Below are positions 1 to 8,310 of a DNA stretch of 64,000 nucleotides, piece after piece. Location of the stretch: assembly GCF_007748095.1 (NCBI RefSeq), contig NZ_CP036287.1, positions 5,580,001-5,644,000 on the forward strand, given 5' to 3'. The DNA comes from Engelhardtia mirabilis. Lineage in GTDB: Bacteria; Planctomycetota; UBA1135; GCA-002686595. How positions within the stretch are numbered: position 1 is the first letter of the stretch; each line of letters starts with the position of its first letter. The notes under the pieces are model-generated. The model was not told where the DNA came from. It saw nothing but the letters and a program-made list of their open reading frames with translations, and ran no database searches. The translations under genes and the position numbers were made by a program.

Positions 1-2
1 TC

Positions 3-1124
3 GTCGGCATGACGGGCGAGTCGGCCACCTGGAGCTGGCGCGGCACCCGCACCGGCTTGCAACGGCTGGTACCCACGGGCGTGGAGACCTTCGAGTTCCA
101 TTCGATCAGCGCCACGCCCGGCGGCTTTCGGCTGCGCTTCACCGACGTCGTCGATCCGGCGCAAGCGGTGAATCTGGGCCGCTACCAGGTGCGTCACTGG
201 CGCTACGAGGCGACGCCCGAGTACGGCGGTTCGAAGCTCGACGAGGGCGACCTCGGGGTGACGGCTGCGAGACTCCTGCCCAGTGGCCGCGAGGTGGAGC
301 TGACCGTGCCCGGCCTACGCGAGGGCACCGTGGTCTGGATCCGCGCCGACTTGCAAGCCAAGGACGGCACCAAGATCTGGTCGCCGGAGAGTTGGTACAC
401 CTTGAACCGCGTGCCCGGCCGCGAGCTGCCCGCGCCGCCGCCGGTCGAGGAGCGAGGCGTGCTCGTCTTCAGCCGCACCGCGGGCTTCCGCCACGGCTCG
501 ATCCCCGCCGGTATCGCGCGATTGGAAGCCGTCGCCGGCGAGCTGGGCCTGCCCTTCGAGGCCACCGAGGACGCCAGCGCCTTCGCGGACGACAACCTGG
601 CGCGCTTCCGCGCGGTGGTCTTCCTGAACACCACCGGCGACGTGCTCAACCTCGGCCAAGAGGCAGCGTTCGAGCGCTGGATACGCGCCGGCGGCGGTTT
701 CATGGGCGTGCACGCGGCCTCCGACACCGAGTACGACTGGCCCTTCTACCGCCAGTTGATCGGGGCCCACTTCCTGAGCCATCCGGCGATCCAAGCGGCC
801 GCGGTCGACGTGCTCGACCACGATCACCCTTCCACGCGCCACCTGGACGGCCGCTGGGTCCGCACCGACGAGTGGTACGACTTCCGGGCCGAACCCTCGA
901 GTCAGTTCAGCGTGCTGCTCGAGCTCGACGAGTCCAGCTACGAGGGTGAGCGCATGGTGGCCGACGGCCACGGCGCTTCGCACCCGATCGCGTGGTTCCG
1001 CGAGCTCGGCCTGGCGCGCTGCTTCTACACCGGCGGCGGACACACCGACGCGGCCTATGACGAGCCCGATTTCGTCCAGCACCTGCGCGGAGCCCTGGCC
1101 TGGGTCGCGCGGCTGGAGGACTGA
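3..1124 (+). CDS. ThuA-like domain protein, C-terminal part (5' partial)
   Basis: The reading frame is open to the left edge, so this is the 3' end of a longer gene; an in-frame ATG at 9 is probably internal. Residues about 5-135 (numbered from that ATG) resemble the all-beta tail that follows sugar dehydrogenase or cytochrome-type domains in planctomycete proteins (RHWRYEATPEYGG, then a strand-rich stretch ending PESWYTLNRVP). Residues about 150-368 form a ThuA-like class I glutamine-amidotransferase-type fold: VLVFSRTAGFRHGSI start, GGGFMGVHAASDTEYDWPFY core and GRCFYTGGGHTDA-like end. ThuA proteins act in sugar (trehalose or ketodisaccharide) metabolism; the exact reaction here is not determinable. 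The gene ends 5 bp before acpS. Confidence 0.8.
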   Translation, partial: VGMTGESATWSWRGTRTGLQRLVPTGVETFEFHSISATPGGFRLRFTDVVDPAQAVNLGRYQVRHWRYEATPEYGGSKLDEGDLGVTAARLLPSGREVELTVPGLREGTVVWIRADLQAKDGTKIWSPESWYTLNRVPGRELPAPPPVEERGVLVFSRTAGFRHGSIPAGIARLEAVAGELGLPFEATEDASAFADDNLARFRAVVFLNTTGDVLNLGQEAAFERWIRAGGGFMGVHAASDTEYDWPFYRQLIGAHFLSHPAIQAAAVDVLDHDHPSTRHLDGRWVRTDEWYDFRAEPSSQFSVLLELDESSYEGERMVADGHGASHPIAWFRELGLARCFYTGGGHTDAAYDEPDFVQHLRGALAWVARLED

Positions 1125-1129
1125 GCCCC

Positions 1130-1516
1130 TTGGCCGTCGTCGCCCTCGGGATGGACCTGACCCGGATCGATCGCCTGCAGGCGACCATGGACCGTCGCGG
1201 CCAGCGCTTCCTCGATCGCATCTTCACCGCCGGCGAGCAGGCCTACTGCGAGCGCCGCGCCGCCCGCCGCGCGACCCACTACGCCGGTCGCTTCGCGGTC
1301 AAGGAGGCGGTCATGAAGGTGCTGGGCACCGGTTGGCGCCGCGGCGTGCGCTGGGTCGACATCGAGGTCACCCGCGAGCCGGGTCAGGCGCCCCAGGTCA
1401 GCCTGCACGGGCGCTGCGCCGAGATCGCGGCCGAGCGGGGCATCGCTCGGATCCACATCACGATCACCCACGACGACCCGCTGGCCGCCGCGGTCGCGGT
1501 GGGCGAGTCCGCTTGA
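1130..1516 (+). CDS. acpS: holo-[acyl-carrier-protein] synthase
   Basis: AcpS transfers the 4'-phosphopantetheine arm of CoA to a serine of apo-acyl carrier protein, activating it for fatty acid synthesis in the cytoplasm. The 128-residue length is normal for the family. The Mg2+/CoA-binding residues are visible: Asp9 in GMDLTRIDR and Glu59 in RFAVKEAVMKVLGTG, with the usual TITHDDPLAAAVAV C-terminal end. The best start is TTG at 1130, 5 bp after the ThuA-like gene stop; no ATG lies early enough to keep Asp9. The spacing suggests co-transcription with the upstream gene, though there is no functional link. Confidence 0.95.
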   Translation: MAVVALGMDLTRIDRLQATMDRRGQRFLDRIFTAGEQAYCERRAARRATHYAGRFAVKEAVMKVLGTGWRRGVRWVDIEVTREPGQAPQVSLHGRCAEIAAERGIARIHITITHDDPLAAAVAVGESA

Positions 1517-1555
1517 GGGCTTCGGCGGCGCGCGTCGCCGCGGCCGATTCGGACC

Positions 1556-1939
1556 TCAGCGCAGCTCGACCAGCACGCAGGGGCCGCCCGCGATGACCTC
1601 GAGGCCGAGCTCCCGCGCACGGGCGATGGCGGCGGGACTCTCGGCACCGGGCTGCATCCAGATGCGCTCGATGCCGGCCGCGGCCGCCTCTTCGACCAGG
1701 CGTTCGGTGACCCGAGGCGGGGTGATGATCGACAGCCCCCACACGGGCTCGGGCAGGTTGGCCAGGGTCCGCGCGACCGCCAGGCCCTCGACCTCGGTCT
1801 CGGTCGGGTGGACCGGGATGGCCCGCTTGCCGTGGGCCAGGTAGTGGCGCAGCACGCGGTTGCCGAACTTGGAGCGGTCGTTGGACGCTCCGGCGACGGC
1901 GAAGACCTCGCCGGAGAGGAACTCGTCTGTGCTGGCCAT
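1556..1939 (-). CDS. CoA-binding domain protein (YccU-like)
   Basis: A small Rossmann-fold protein of 127 residues belonging to the CoA_binding_2 family, related to the CoA-binding domain of succinyl-CoA synthetase alpha. The N-terminal FAVAGASNDRSKFGNRV nucleotide loop, the PVHPTETEVEGL strand-turn and the GIERIWMQPGAES segment fit that family. Its biological role is unknown in most bacteria; binding of CoA or acyl-CoA is the usual assignment. It is transcribed divergently from endonuclease III, with 34 bp between the two start codons, so the two genes must share a very compact promoter region. Confidence 0.88.
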   Translation of the reverse strand: MASTDEFLSGEVFAVAGASNDRSKFGNRVLRHYLAHGKRAIPVHPTETEVEGLAVARTLANLPEPVWGLSIITPPRVTERLVEEAAAAGIERIWMQPGAESPAAIARARELGLEVIAGGPCVLVELR

Positions 1940-1973
1940 GGGCGCGCCATCCTACGTCGCTACCATCGGCGCC

Positions 1974-2675
1974 ATGAAACGGGCCGAGAAGGCGCAGCGG
2001 ATCCAGGCCATCCTGGACGAGCTCTATCCGGAAACGCCGGTCCCCCTGGACCACACCGACGCCTACACCCTTTTGATCGCGGTGCTGCTCTCGGCCCAGT
2101 GCACGGACGAGCGGGTCAACCAGGTCACGCCGGCCCTCTTCGCCCGCGCCGCGACGCCCGCGGCGATGGTGCGCCTGACGCCCGAGGAGATCCGCGAGAT
2201 CATCAAGCCCTGCGGCCTTTCGCCCCAGAAGAGCCGGGCCATCCACCGACTCTCGGAGATGCTCTTGGAGGACCACGGAGGGCAGGTCCCGGGCAGCATC
2301 GAGGAGCTCGAGCGCCTGCCCGGCGTGGGACACAAGACCGCCAGCGTGGTCGTGGCCCAGGCCTTCGGGGTGCCGGCCTTCCCGGTCGACACCCACATCC
2401 ACCGGCTCGCCGCCCGCTGGGGACTGAGCGCGGCGCGGAACGTGGAGCAGACCGAGCGCGACCTGAAGCAGCTCTTCCCACGCGAGACGTGGAACGCCGT
2501 GCACCTGCAGATCATCTTCTTCGGGCGTGAGCACTGCCCGGCGCGGGGTCACGTGCTGGAGGACTGCCCGATCTGCTCCTGGGCGGCCAGCAAGGCCCGC
2601 GCCCAGGCCGAACGCCGCGCGGGCACGGGCAAGGGCGTCGAGACCCGGTCGGCCCGCCCCCGCAGTCGTCGCTGA
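1974..2675 (+). CDS. nth: endonuclease III (DNA glycosylase/AP lyase)
   Basis: Base-excision repair enzyme that removes oxidised pyrimidines and cleaves the abasic site. The helix-hairpin-helix LPGVGHKTASVV with catalytic Lys121 and the PVDTHIHRL motif with catalytic Asp139 are intact. The iron-sulfur region is unusual: only Cys188, Cys198 and Cys201 are present, with nine residues between the first two instead of six, and the expected fourth Cys is absent. ATG 1974 is chosen because upstream codons would run into the divergent CoA-binding gene and because MKRAEKAQRI aligns with the normal family start. The product is 233 residues with a basic C-terminal tail. Confidence 0.93.
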   Translation: MKRAEKAQRIQAILDELYPETPVPLDHTDAYTLLIAVLLSAQCTDERVNQVTPALFARAATPAAMVRLTPEEIREIIKPCGLSPQKSRAIHRLSEMLLEDHGGQVPGSIEELERLPGVGHKTASVVVAQAFGVPAFPVDTHIHRLAARWGLSAARNVEQTERDLKQLFPRETWNAVHLQIIFFGREHCPARGHVLEDCPICSWAASKARAQAERRAGTGKGVETRSARPRSRR

Positions 2676-2817
2676 CCTCGCCTCGAACTTCGCACCTGGC
2701 ACTCGACGGCGCACCAGACGAATAGAGGATTCACGGATCCGGTATGCTCGGCGCCCAGATCCGGACCACCGCGCCCGAGAGCGGCGCCTCACCTCGCCCC
2801 ACACGACCTCGCACCCC

Positions 2818-3264
2818 ATGAAGCTCGCCAAGATCCTGTTGACCAGCGACCTGTCCGAGGAGTCCCTGCGCGCCTTCGCGCCGGTGGCAGAGCTCGCAGC
2901 GGAGCGCGGCGCGACCATCGAGCTCTTGCACGTGGTCGACGACGTGCCGATCCCGCCCGCCGGCGCGCCCCTCGCGCCGCCGCTCCACGCCCCCGACTTG
3001 AGTGCTTCGGTCGAGGCGGCCAAGCGCAAGCTCGACGAGCAGCGCCTGGCCCTGGACCCCGCGCTCACGGTCGAGACCAACGTGCTCGTGGCCGCCACTC
3101 CGGCCGAGGCCATCTGCGAGCACGCCACCACCAGCGGCGCGGACCTGATCGCCATGTCGACCCACGGCCGGACGGGCTTCCGCCGCTTCGTCCTGGGTTC
3201 GATCACCGAGGGCGTGGTGCGTCACGCCCACGTGCCGGTGCTGATCTTCCCGCGCATCAAGTAG
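2818..3264 (+). CDS. universal stress protein UspA-type
   Basis: A single Usp domain of 148 residues. It begins with KLAKILLTSDLSEES (strand 1 and the ATP-binding aspartate), has the LLHVVDDVPIPP strand-loop, and ends with the ATP-binding loop MSTHGRTGFRRFVLGS, which keeps the G-x2-G...G-S pattern of ATP-binding Usp proteins. Such proteins are cytoplasmic and usually respond to starvation or stress. ATG 2818 matches the canonical start of the domain. It is probably its own transcription unit, 142 bp after nth and convergent with the membrane protein that follows. Confidence 0.93.
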   Translation: MKLAKILLTSDLSEESLRAFAPVAELAAERGATIELLHVVDDVPIPPAGAPLAPPLHAPDLSASVEAAKRKLDEQRLALDPALTVETNVLVAATPAEAICEHATTSGADLIAMSTHGRTGFRRFVLGSITEGVVRHAHVPVLIFPRIK

Positions 3265-3286
3265 CGCGCGGGGAGGCGCTCGCGCG
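3265..3286. terminator. possible short hairpin between convergent genes
   Basis: CGCGCG at 3265-3270 pairs with CGCGCG at 3281-3286 across a 10-nt loop, immediately after the uspA-type stop and before the end of the opposing membrane-protein gene. There is no T-tract on either side. A weak call, based only on position and pairing. Confidence 0.25.
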
Positions 3287-3300
3287 GCAGCCGGCGCCGA

Positions 3301-5337
3301 CTACCGCTCGCGCGACGTGAACGAGCCGTCGCGCGGGTCGAAGAGGTACGCGGGCGGGTCGCCCAGGACCCGCAGCAGCTCCCGATTGGCGGCCCCACGG
3401 TCGGCGGCGAAGATCAGGGCTGGAATTGCGCTCGACAGCGCGAGCTGCGCCGGCGGAGCCAGGAAGGCGCGCTTGCGCGACGGCTCGTCCGCCAGCCGGA
3501 CGAACACGACGCCGCGCTCGACCCCCGCCGCCGCGGCCGCGATCTGGGGTGCCCGTCGCAGGTCGGCCTCCGCGCGAGCCACCAGGCCGTGGCTTGTAGC
3601 GAGCAGCAGCGCCCCCGCGGCCGCCGCGACGAGCACCACCCGCCCGACCGCGGGCCCGGCGAAGCGCTCGATCCGATCGATGCCCTGGGCCGAAGCGCAG
3701 GCGAGTAGCGGGAAGGCCTCGACCCAGTACAGCGGCCCGGCCCAGGGCAGCCCGTGGAAGCTGAGCAGGGCGTAGAACGCGGCCAGGGCCAGGGGCACGC
3801 CGATCACCAACCAGCGTCGGCGCGGCACCAGCCAAGCCCCGATCAGGGCCAGGCCGGCACTCGCGCCGAAGCCGTGCAGCCACAGGGTCAGCCGCGAGAG
3901 GCCCAGGCTCGTATTCCCCCAAGCGAGGTTGGCGTTGACGAGGCCCCAGCGGTCGTCGGGCGAGATCTCGCGGGCGTAGAGCGTGTAGCCGTTGAGCAGG
4001 GCCTCGCCGGTGGTCGCGCGGTTGTAGAACAGGAGCGCCAGCAGCCAGGGCAGGGCGCCCAGTGCCGTGGGCAAGCCGGCGGCGACGAGGCGCCGCGGCC
4101 GCGCGCAGATCGCGACCAGCGGTGGCAGGGCGAGGGCCACGGCGGTCCCGGGCCGCGCCAGGGCACACAGGCCCAGGGCCAAGCCGGCGGCCAGGCTCCA
4201 AGCGACGGTCCGACGGCGATCGGCGCGTTCGTCGGCGTCCAGGGCGAGGACCACCGCCACCAGGAAGGCCAGGCCCGTGGGCAGGGACGTGCCGTGGGAG
4301 AGCCACAGCCCGCCGAGCACCAGGGGCGTGGGCGCGAGGGCAAAGAGCCAAGCGGCGAGCACGGGCCGCCGCACTCCCAGCCTGCGCGCGAGCAGGAAGA
4401 CGAGCGCCGGACCGAGCAGCCAGCCCAGGCGCACGAACAACAGGGGCGAGCCCAGCGCTCCCCCGGCCGCGAGGACCAGGGCGTGGCCGGGTGGGTACTT
4501 CGAGAAGACGCGCTCGCCGACCCAGACCTGCCTCGCCGGGAAGAAGTCGGTCCAAGCGCCGCCGGGCAGGCTCGCGCGACCGAGCTCGAAGACCTGGGCC
4601 TGGTAGCGATAGGACCAGCCGTCGTTGGTCAGCGGCAGGCCATCGAGGAACACCGACGACCACAGGTAGGCGCCGACCGCGGCGACCAGGCCTGCGGCGA
4701 TGACCGAGGGCCAGGGCGACCCGGCCGCAGCCGGAGTCACCGCGCGGCCAGGTCCGTGGCGCAGCGACATCGGCTCGAGAGCGATCGCGGACAGCACCAG
4801 AGCGAGCAGCGCCAGGCCGCGCAGGGCGTCCTCGACCTCCAGATAGTGGGGCGCGCCGACGAACGAGCGACCGGCCACGAACTCGAGCAGGCCCGGATCC
4901 AGGGCGAAGAACCCCAGTGCCGCCAATCCCAGGGCGAGGCCCGCGCGCGATGCGCCGCGAAGCTGCAAGCGGGGCGCGAGGGCCCTCGCGAGGACCAGGC
5001 CGGCGACCGCGGCCAGGACCGCCCAGAGTCCTCGCAGGAGGCTCCCGACGCGGTCGAGCATGGCCACCAGGGCATCGCCGGCGAGGCTCGCGAGGGGCTT
5101 GCCCCACAGGGCGACCTCGAAGGTCCGCTGTGTGCCCGGGATCGAATCGAAGGCGTAGCGCGCGCGCAGCCCGAGCAGCAGCGCGGCGAGTGCGACTGCG
5201 AGGGCGGCCAGCACCCACCGACCAAGACCGGGCCTGGTCGGGACGCCGGGCGCTCCGCCGGTCGCGAGGGAGTCGGTTGGATCGGTTCTCGAGCGGCCTC
5301 GGTCACCGTCGAGCTGGATGCGGTCCTCGTGAGCCAT
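3301..5337 (-). CDS. large integral membrane protein, GT-C-like glycosyltransferase candidate
   Basis: A 678-residue protein with about a dozen hydrophobic spans, starting near residue 42 after a basic, hydrophilic N-terminus. The layout resembles GT-C or PMT/ArnT-type lipid-linked sugar transferases: an acidic extracytoplasmic loop after the first spans, a soluble loop containing the SKYPPGHALVLA motif (a feature often seen in these membrane mannosyl- or arabinosyl-like transferases) around residue 280, then tightly packed helices and a soluble C-terminal tail of about 130 residues. The substrate cannot be told. ATG 5337 gives a full-length protein. It is convergent with the uspA-type gene and preceded by a repeat-rich gap. 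Confidence 0.7.
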   Translation of the reverse strand: MAHEDRIQLDGDRGRSRTDPTDSLATGGAPGVPTRPGLGRWVLAALAVALAALLLGLRARYAFDSIPGTQRTFEVALWGKPLASLAGDALVAMLDRVGSLLRGLWAVLAAVAGLVLARALAPRLQLRGASRAGLALGLAALGFFALDPGLLEFVAGRSFVGAPHYLEVEDALRGLALLALVLSAIALEPMSLRHGPGRAVTPAAAGSPWPSVIAAGLVAAVGAYLWSSVFLDGLPLTNDGWSYRYQAQVFELGRASLPGGAWTDFFPARQVWVGERVFSKYPPGHALVLAAGGALGSPLLFVRLGWLLGPALVFLLARRLGVRRPVLAAWLFALAPTPLVLGGLWLSHGTSLPTGLAFLVAVVLALDADERADRRRTVAWSLAAGLALGLCALARPGTAVALALPPLVAICARPRRLVAAGLPTALGALPWLLALLFYNRATTGEALLNGYTLYAREISPDDRWGLVNANLAWGNTSLGLSRLTLWLHGFGASAGLALIGAWLVPRRRWLVIGVPLALAAFYALLSFHGLPWAGPLYWVEAFPLLACASAQGIDRIERFAGPAVGRVVLVAAAAGALLLATSHGLVARAEADLRRAPQIAAAAAGVERGVVFVRLADEPSRKRAFLAPPAQLALSSAIPALIFAADRGAANRELLRVLGDPPAYLFDPRDGSFTSRER

Positions 5338-5415
5338 CGCCGAGCCGCATCATGCGACCCCCGCGGCTGTCAGGCGAGGACCCGGCGAGGCCGTGGGGCG
5401 CGCGACGGAGGCAGG

Positions 5416-5505
5416 GTGCAGGGCAAGGGCACAGTGCAGGGCAAGGGCACAGTGCAGGGCAAGGGCACAGTGCAGGGCAAGGGCACAGTGCAGGACAAGG
5501 GCACG
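5416..5505. repeat. 18-bp direct tandem repeat, five units
   Basis: The unit GTGCAGGGCAAGGGCACA is present as four identical copies at 5416-5433, 5434-5451, 5452-5469 and 5470-5487, plus a fifth with two changes at 5488-5505. There are no spacers, so it is not a CRISPR array. The near-identity of the copies implies recent expansion or active homogenisation. Confidence 0.95.
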
Positions 5506-5577
5506 GTGCGGGGCGGCGCGCACCGTGGCGCGCCCGCTGGCTATCACGACGGCGGGCATGGCGGGGTGCACCGCGGC

Positions 5578-5613
5578 GAACTCGGCGGCGAACTCGGCGG
5601 CGAACTCGGCGGA
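5578..5613. repeat. 12-bp direct tandem repeat, three units
   Basis: GAACTCGGCGGC at 5578-5589 and 5590-5601, with a third unit at 5602-5613 that differs only in the last base. It is 72 bp downstream of the 18-bp array and in the same intergenic gap. Confidence 0.9.
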
Positions 5614-5884
5614 GGGCCCGGCGCGAGGGCCCGGCGGAAGACTCCACGAACGGTTCCGCGGACAGCTCGGCGCAGGAACTGGCGAGGGCCGAAGCGGATC
5701 GATCAGCATGGGACAGTCGCCGCGACCGCCCCTGGCCGCGGTCGCGACCACCAACCAGCGCGCGCGAGACCCCTTTAACCACCGCGGTCCCCCGCCCACC
5801 CAAGGGGGACGGACGAGCCCGCGAACGGTTACACCCCCGACTGCAATTCCAGGCTCGAGGGCGGGGGGGCTATGCTGCGACGCG

Positions 5885-7387
5885 ATGCCTGCTTCCAGCC
5901 GAATCCCCGGGGTCCTGCGTGCGCGGAGCCTGGGTCTGGTCGCCGCCTGTGGTCTCGCGGCGGGGTGCGGGGCCGATGCTCCGGCGCAGGCGAAGAACGT
6001 GCTCTTGATCTCGGTCGACTCCCTGCGGTTGGACCACGTGGGGCTCCACGGTCGCAAGAACCCCCACGCCCCGGGCCAGTCGACCACGCCCACCTTCGAC
6101 GCCCTCGCCGCCCGCGGGGTCCACTTCGCCAACGCGCGCAGCACGACGTCGTGGACCCTGCCGTCCCACGCCTCCCTGCTGACGGGTCTGCCCGACCACC
6201 TGCACGGGCTGGTGGAGAACCGCGGTCGCCTGCATCCGGACCTCACGACACTGGCCGAGCTCCTGGGCGACGCGGGCTTCACCACGGCCGGCTTCTGGTC
6301 CGGGCCCAACCTGCACCCGACCTTCGGCTTCGGCCAGGGCTTCGAGAACTACGTCGACTGCTCCCAACTCGGGCTCGAACGCGACCTCTTCGCCGACGCA
6401 GCGGAGGCCGATTTGGGCGCCTACCAGTCGGTCCACCAGGGCTCGCACCAGGCGATCACAACCCCCGCCGTGCTGGCCGGCGCCCTGGAATTCGTCGCGG
6501 GCGCGGTGGCTTCGGGTCAGCCGTTCTTCTGCTTCACGCACTGGTGGGATCCCCACTACGACTACCTGCCGCCGGCGGCCTACCGCGCGGCCTGGACCGA
6601 CCCGACCTACGCGGGGCCCTTCATCGGCGTGCACCAGGAGGAGAAGCGCCTGCCCGCCAGCCCGGCCGACGTGGTGCACCTGCGCGAGCTCTACGACGCG
6701 GAGATCCGCGCCACGGACGACGGCATCGGGCAGTTGCTCGACGACCTCGACGAGCTCGGGGCCCTGGCGCAGACGCTGGTGGTCTACACGGCGGACCACG
6801 GCGAGGAGTTCTACGAGCACGGCCGCTGGGGCCACCAACGCACCCTCGAAGAGGAGGTCGTGCGAATCCCGATGGCCATGGCGGGGCCGGGGGTTCCGGT
6901 CGGGGTCGAGGTCACGGGCCGCGCGCAGTTGCAGGACGTCTACCCCACGGTGGCCGACCTGTTGGGGCTCGAGGTGCCGGGCTACATCGACGGACGCAAC
7001 CTGCGCGAGCTGTGGGCGGATCCGGACGAGCCCGGTCGGCCGGCGATCCTGGCCCTCGACGTCGCCCACCGGGAGATTCGCCTCTCGGCCCTGACCGACG
7101 GGCACGTGCGCGCGGAGCTGGACCACCTCACCGGGCAGGTCACGATCCACGACCTCGCGCGGCCCGGACGCCCGGGGGTGACCCTGGAGAACGCGCGTCC
7201 GGAGCAGCGCTTCGCGGCCGACGCGCTGCTGCGTGAGTTGGCGCGGATGGAACTCGCGCGGCCGAACTTGCCCGGCGGCGGCGAGCGGCAGAGTTCGCAG
7301 ATGTCGGCGGAACTGATCGAGCAACTCGAGGCCCTCGGCTACTCGATCGGCGAGGGCGAGCCTGAGAACGGCGACCGGGACGACTGA
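5885..7387 (+). CDS. sulfatase-family hydrolase, predicted lipoprotein
   Basis: A 500-residue alkaline-phosphatase-superfamily enzyme. The N-terminus looks like a lipoprotein signal with lipobox LAAGC (Cys28). The metal-binding start NVLLISVDSLRLDH contains Asp45 and Asp50, and the second metal motif YTADHGEEFYEHG is clear. At the sulfatase signature position the sequence is T-L-P-S-H (Thr91-His95) instead of C/S-x-P-x-R. The usual formylglycine precursor is therefore absent, and it may act as a phosphodiesterase, phosphotransferase or non-classical sulfatase. ATG 5885 is chosen because it precedes the lipoprotein signal; upstream codons are in intergenic repeats. The next gene starts 1 bp after its stop, so the two are probably co-transcribed. 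Confidence 0.85.
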   Translation: MPASSRIPGVLRARSLGLVAACGLAAGCGADAPAQAKNVLLISVDSLRLDHVGLHGRKNPHAPGQSTTPTFDALAARGVHFANARSTTSWTLPSHASLLTGLPDHLHGLVENRGRLHPDLTTLAELLGDAGFTTAGFWSGPNLHPTFGFGQGFENYVDCSQLGLERDLFADAAEADLGAYQSVHQGSHQAITTPAVLAGALEFVAGAVASGQPFFCFTHWWDPHYDYLPPAAYRAAWTDPTYAGPFIGVHQEEKRLPASPADVVHLRELYDAEIRATDDGIGQLLDDLDELGALAQTLVVYTADHGEEFYEHGRWGHQRTLEEEVVRIPMAMAGPGVPVGVEVTGRAQLQDVYPTVADLLGLEVPGYIDGRNLRELWADPDEPGRPAILALDVAHREIRLSALTDGHVRAELDHLTGQVTIHDLARPGRPGVTLENARPEQRFAADALLRELARMELARPNLPGGGERQSSQMSAELIEQLEALGYSIGEGEPENGDRDD

Positions 7388-7388
7388 C

Positions 7389-8198
7389 ATGATGACCCCG
7401 CACGACGAGGGCAGGGCGCTGGATGCGGCCTGGGAGGCCGTGGACGGCGGCGACCCAGAGGGCGCGCTCGTGGCGCTGGAGCCGCTCTCGGCCCGGGGCG
7501 ACGCGCCACCGGAGGCGGCTCTGATCGCCTGCCTGGCCTGGCTCGACCTGGGGGAGCCGTTGCGGGCCCAGGCGCTGCTCGCGGTGGCGGCTCCGGGGAT
7601 CGAGGAGGACGACCTGGACCTGCGTTGGGCGACGGCGTCCGTGGACCTCGCCCTGTGGCGGGTCGCCGAGGCCCGCGAGGGCTTCGAGAGCATCGCCTCC
7701 GAGGAGCCCTCCCCGGCGGCGCTGATGCGCCTGGCCCTGGCCGAGGACCTGCTCGGCAATCCGGAGGCCGCCGACCGGGCCATGGAACGGGCCGCAGCCG
7801 TCGACTCCGACCTGGCTCTGACCCCGCGCCTGTCCGGCGACGACTTCGAGTCCGTCGTCCAGCGCGCCGCGCGGGAGCTGCCGCCGCCGTTCCACGATCG
7901 TCTGGACGAGATCGCCGTGGTCATCGATCCGGTGCCGTCCCTCGAGTTGGGGCGCTCGCAGCCGGCGGATACGCCGCCGGATGCCCTGGGCCTGTTCGTC
8001 GGCCCCTCGGACCTGGATCGGCACCCCGAACTCTCCGGCGTGCCCTCGCCCACCATCTACCTCTACCAGCGGAACATCGAGCGGGCCTGCCGCTCGGTCG
8101 AGGAGCTGGAGGCGGAGATCCGCATCACCCTGCTGCACGAGTTCGGGCACGCGCTCGGGTTCGACGAGGACGGCGTCGACGCCTTGGGCCTCGGCTGA
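7389..8198 (+). CDS. zincin-type metallopeptidase-like protein (PF06262-like) with helical N-terminus
   Basis: 269 residues. Residues 1-140 are rich in alternating Ala/Leu/Asp helices and look TPR-like. Residues about 145-269 match the small predicted zinc metalloprotease family. The match rests on a 'fhdrLdeiavvid' type start, GLFVGPSDLDR, the TIYLYQRNIERAC strand, and LLHEFGHALGFDED, with the HExxH zinc motif at His250-His254 and an acidic third-ligand candidate at Asp259/Glu260. The protein ends right after this motif, as is normal for the family. No signal peptide. The start ATG 7389 lies 1 bp after the sulfatase-like stop, implying one transcript. The substrate is unknown. Confidence 0.8.
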   Translation: MMTPHDEGRALDAAWEAVDGGDPEGALVALEPLSARGDAPPEAALIACLAWLDLGEPLRAQALLAVAAPGIEEDDLDLRWATASVDLALWRVAEAREGFESIASEEPSPAALMRLALAEDLLGNPEAADRAMERAAAVDSDLALTPRLSGDDFESVVQRAARELPPPFHDRLDEIAVVIDPVPSLELGRSQPADTPPDALGLFVGPSDLDRHPELSGVPSPTIYLYQRNIERACRSVEELEAEIRITLLHEFGHALGFDEDGVDALGLG

Positions 8199-8310
8199 CG
8201 GCGCGTCCACGGCAGTCGCCCGTGGCAGGGGTTCACGGAGCTAATACCTGAGCCGCCCACCGCCCTGTTGGGCGAGCGATAGGATTTGAGGGCACCCCAG
8301 TGTCCCGCCC

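Larger units (their letters stand above)
5338..5884. other. 547-bp intergenic gap with tandem repeats
   Basis: Lies between two divergently oriented genes (membrane protein on minus, sulfatase-like on plus), so it should hold promoters for both. No convincing gene is seen. Long open frames cross it on both strands, but they translate to low-complexity repeat sequence. The two repeat arrays are listed separately. No recognisable -35/-10 pair could be assigned. Confidence 0.6.

Noticed and set aside
5416..5505. Possible CRISPR array
   Set aside because: The 18-bp units abut without unique spacers and there are no cas genes, so it is a simple tandem repeat.
5303..5803. Minus-strand 166-codon frame over the intergenic repeats
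   Set aside because: Its product is mostly Cys-Pro-Cys-Pro and Arg repeats produced by the 18-bp and 12-bp arrays read in that frame; no domain, and it overlaps the membrane protein start.
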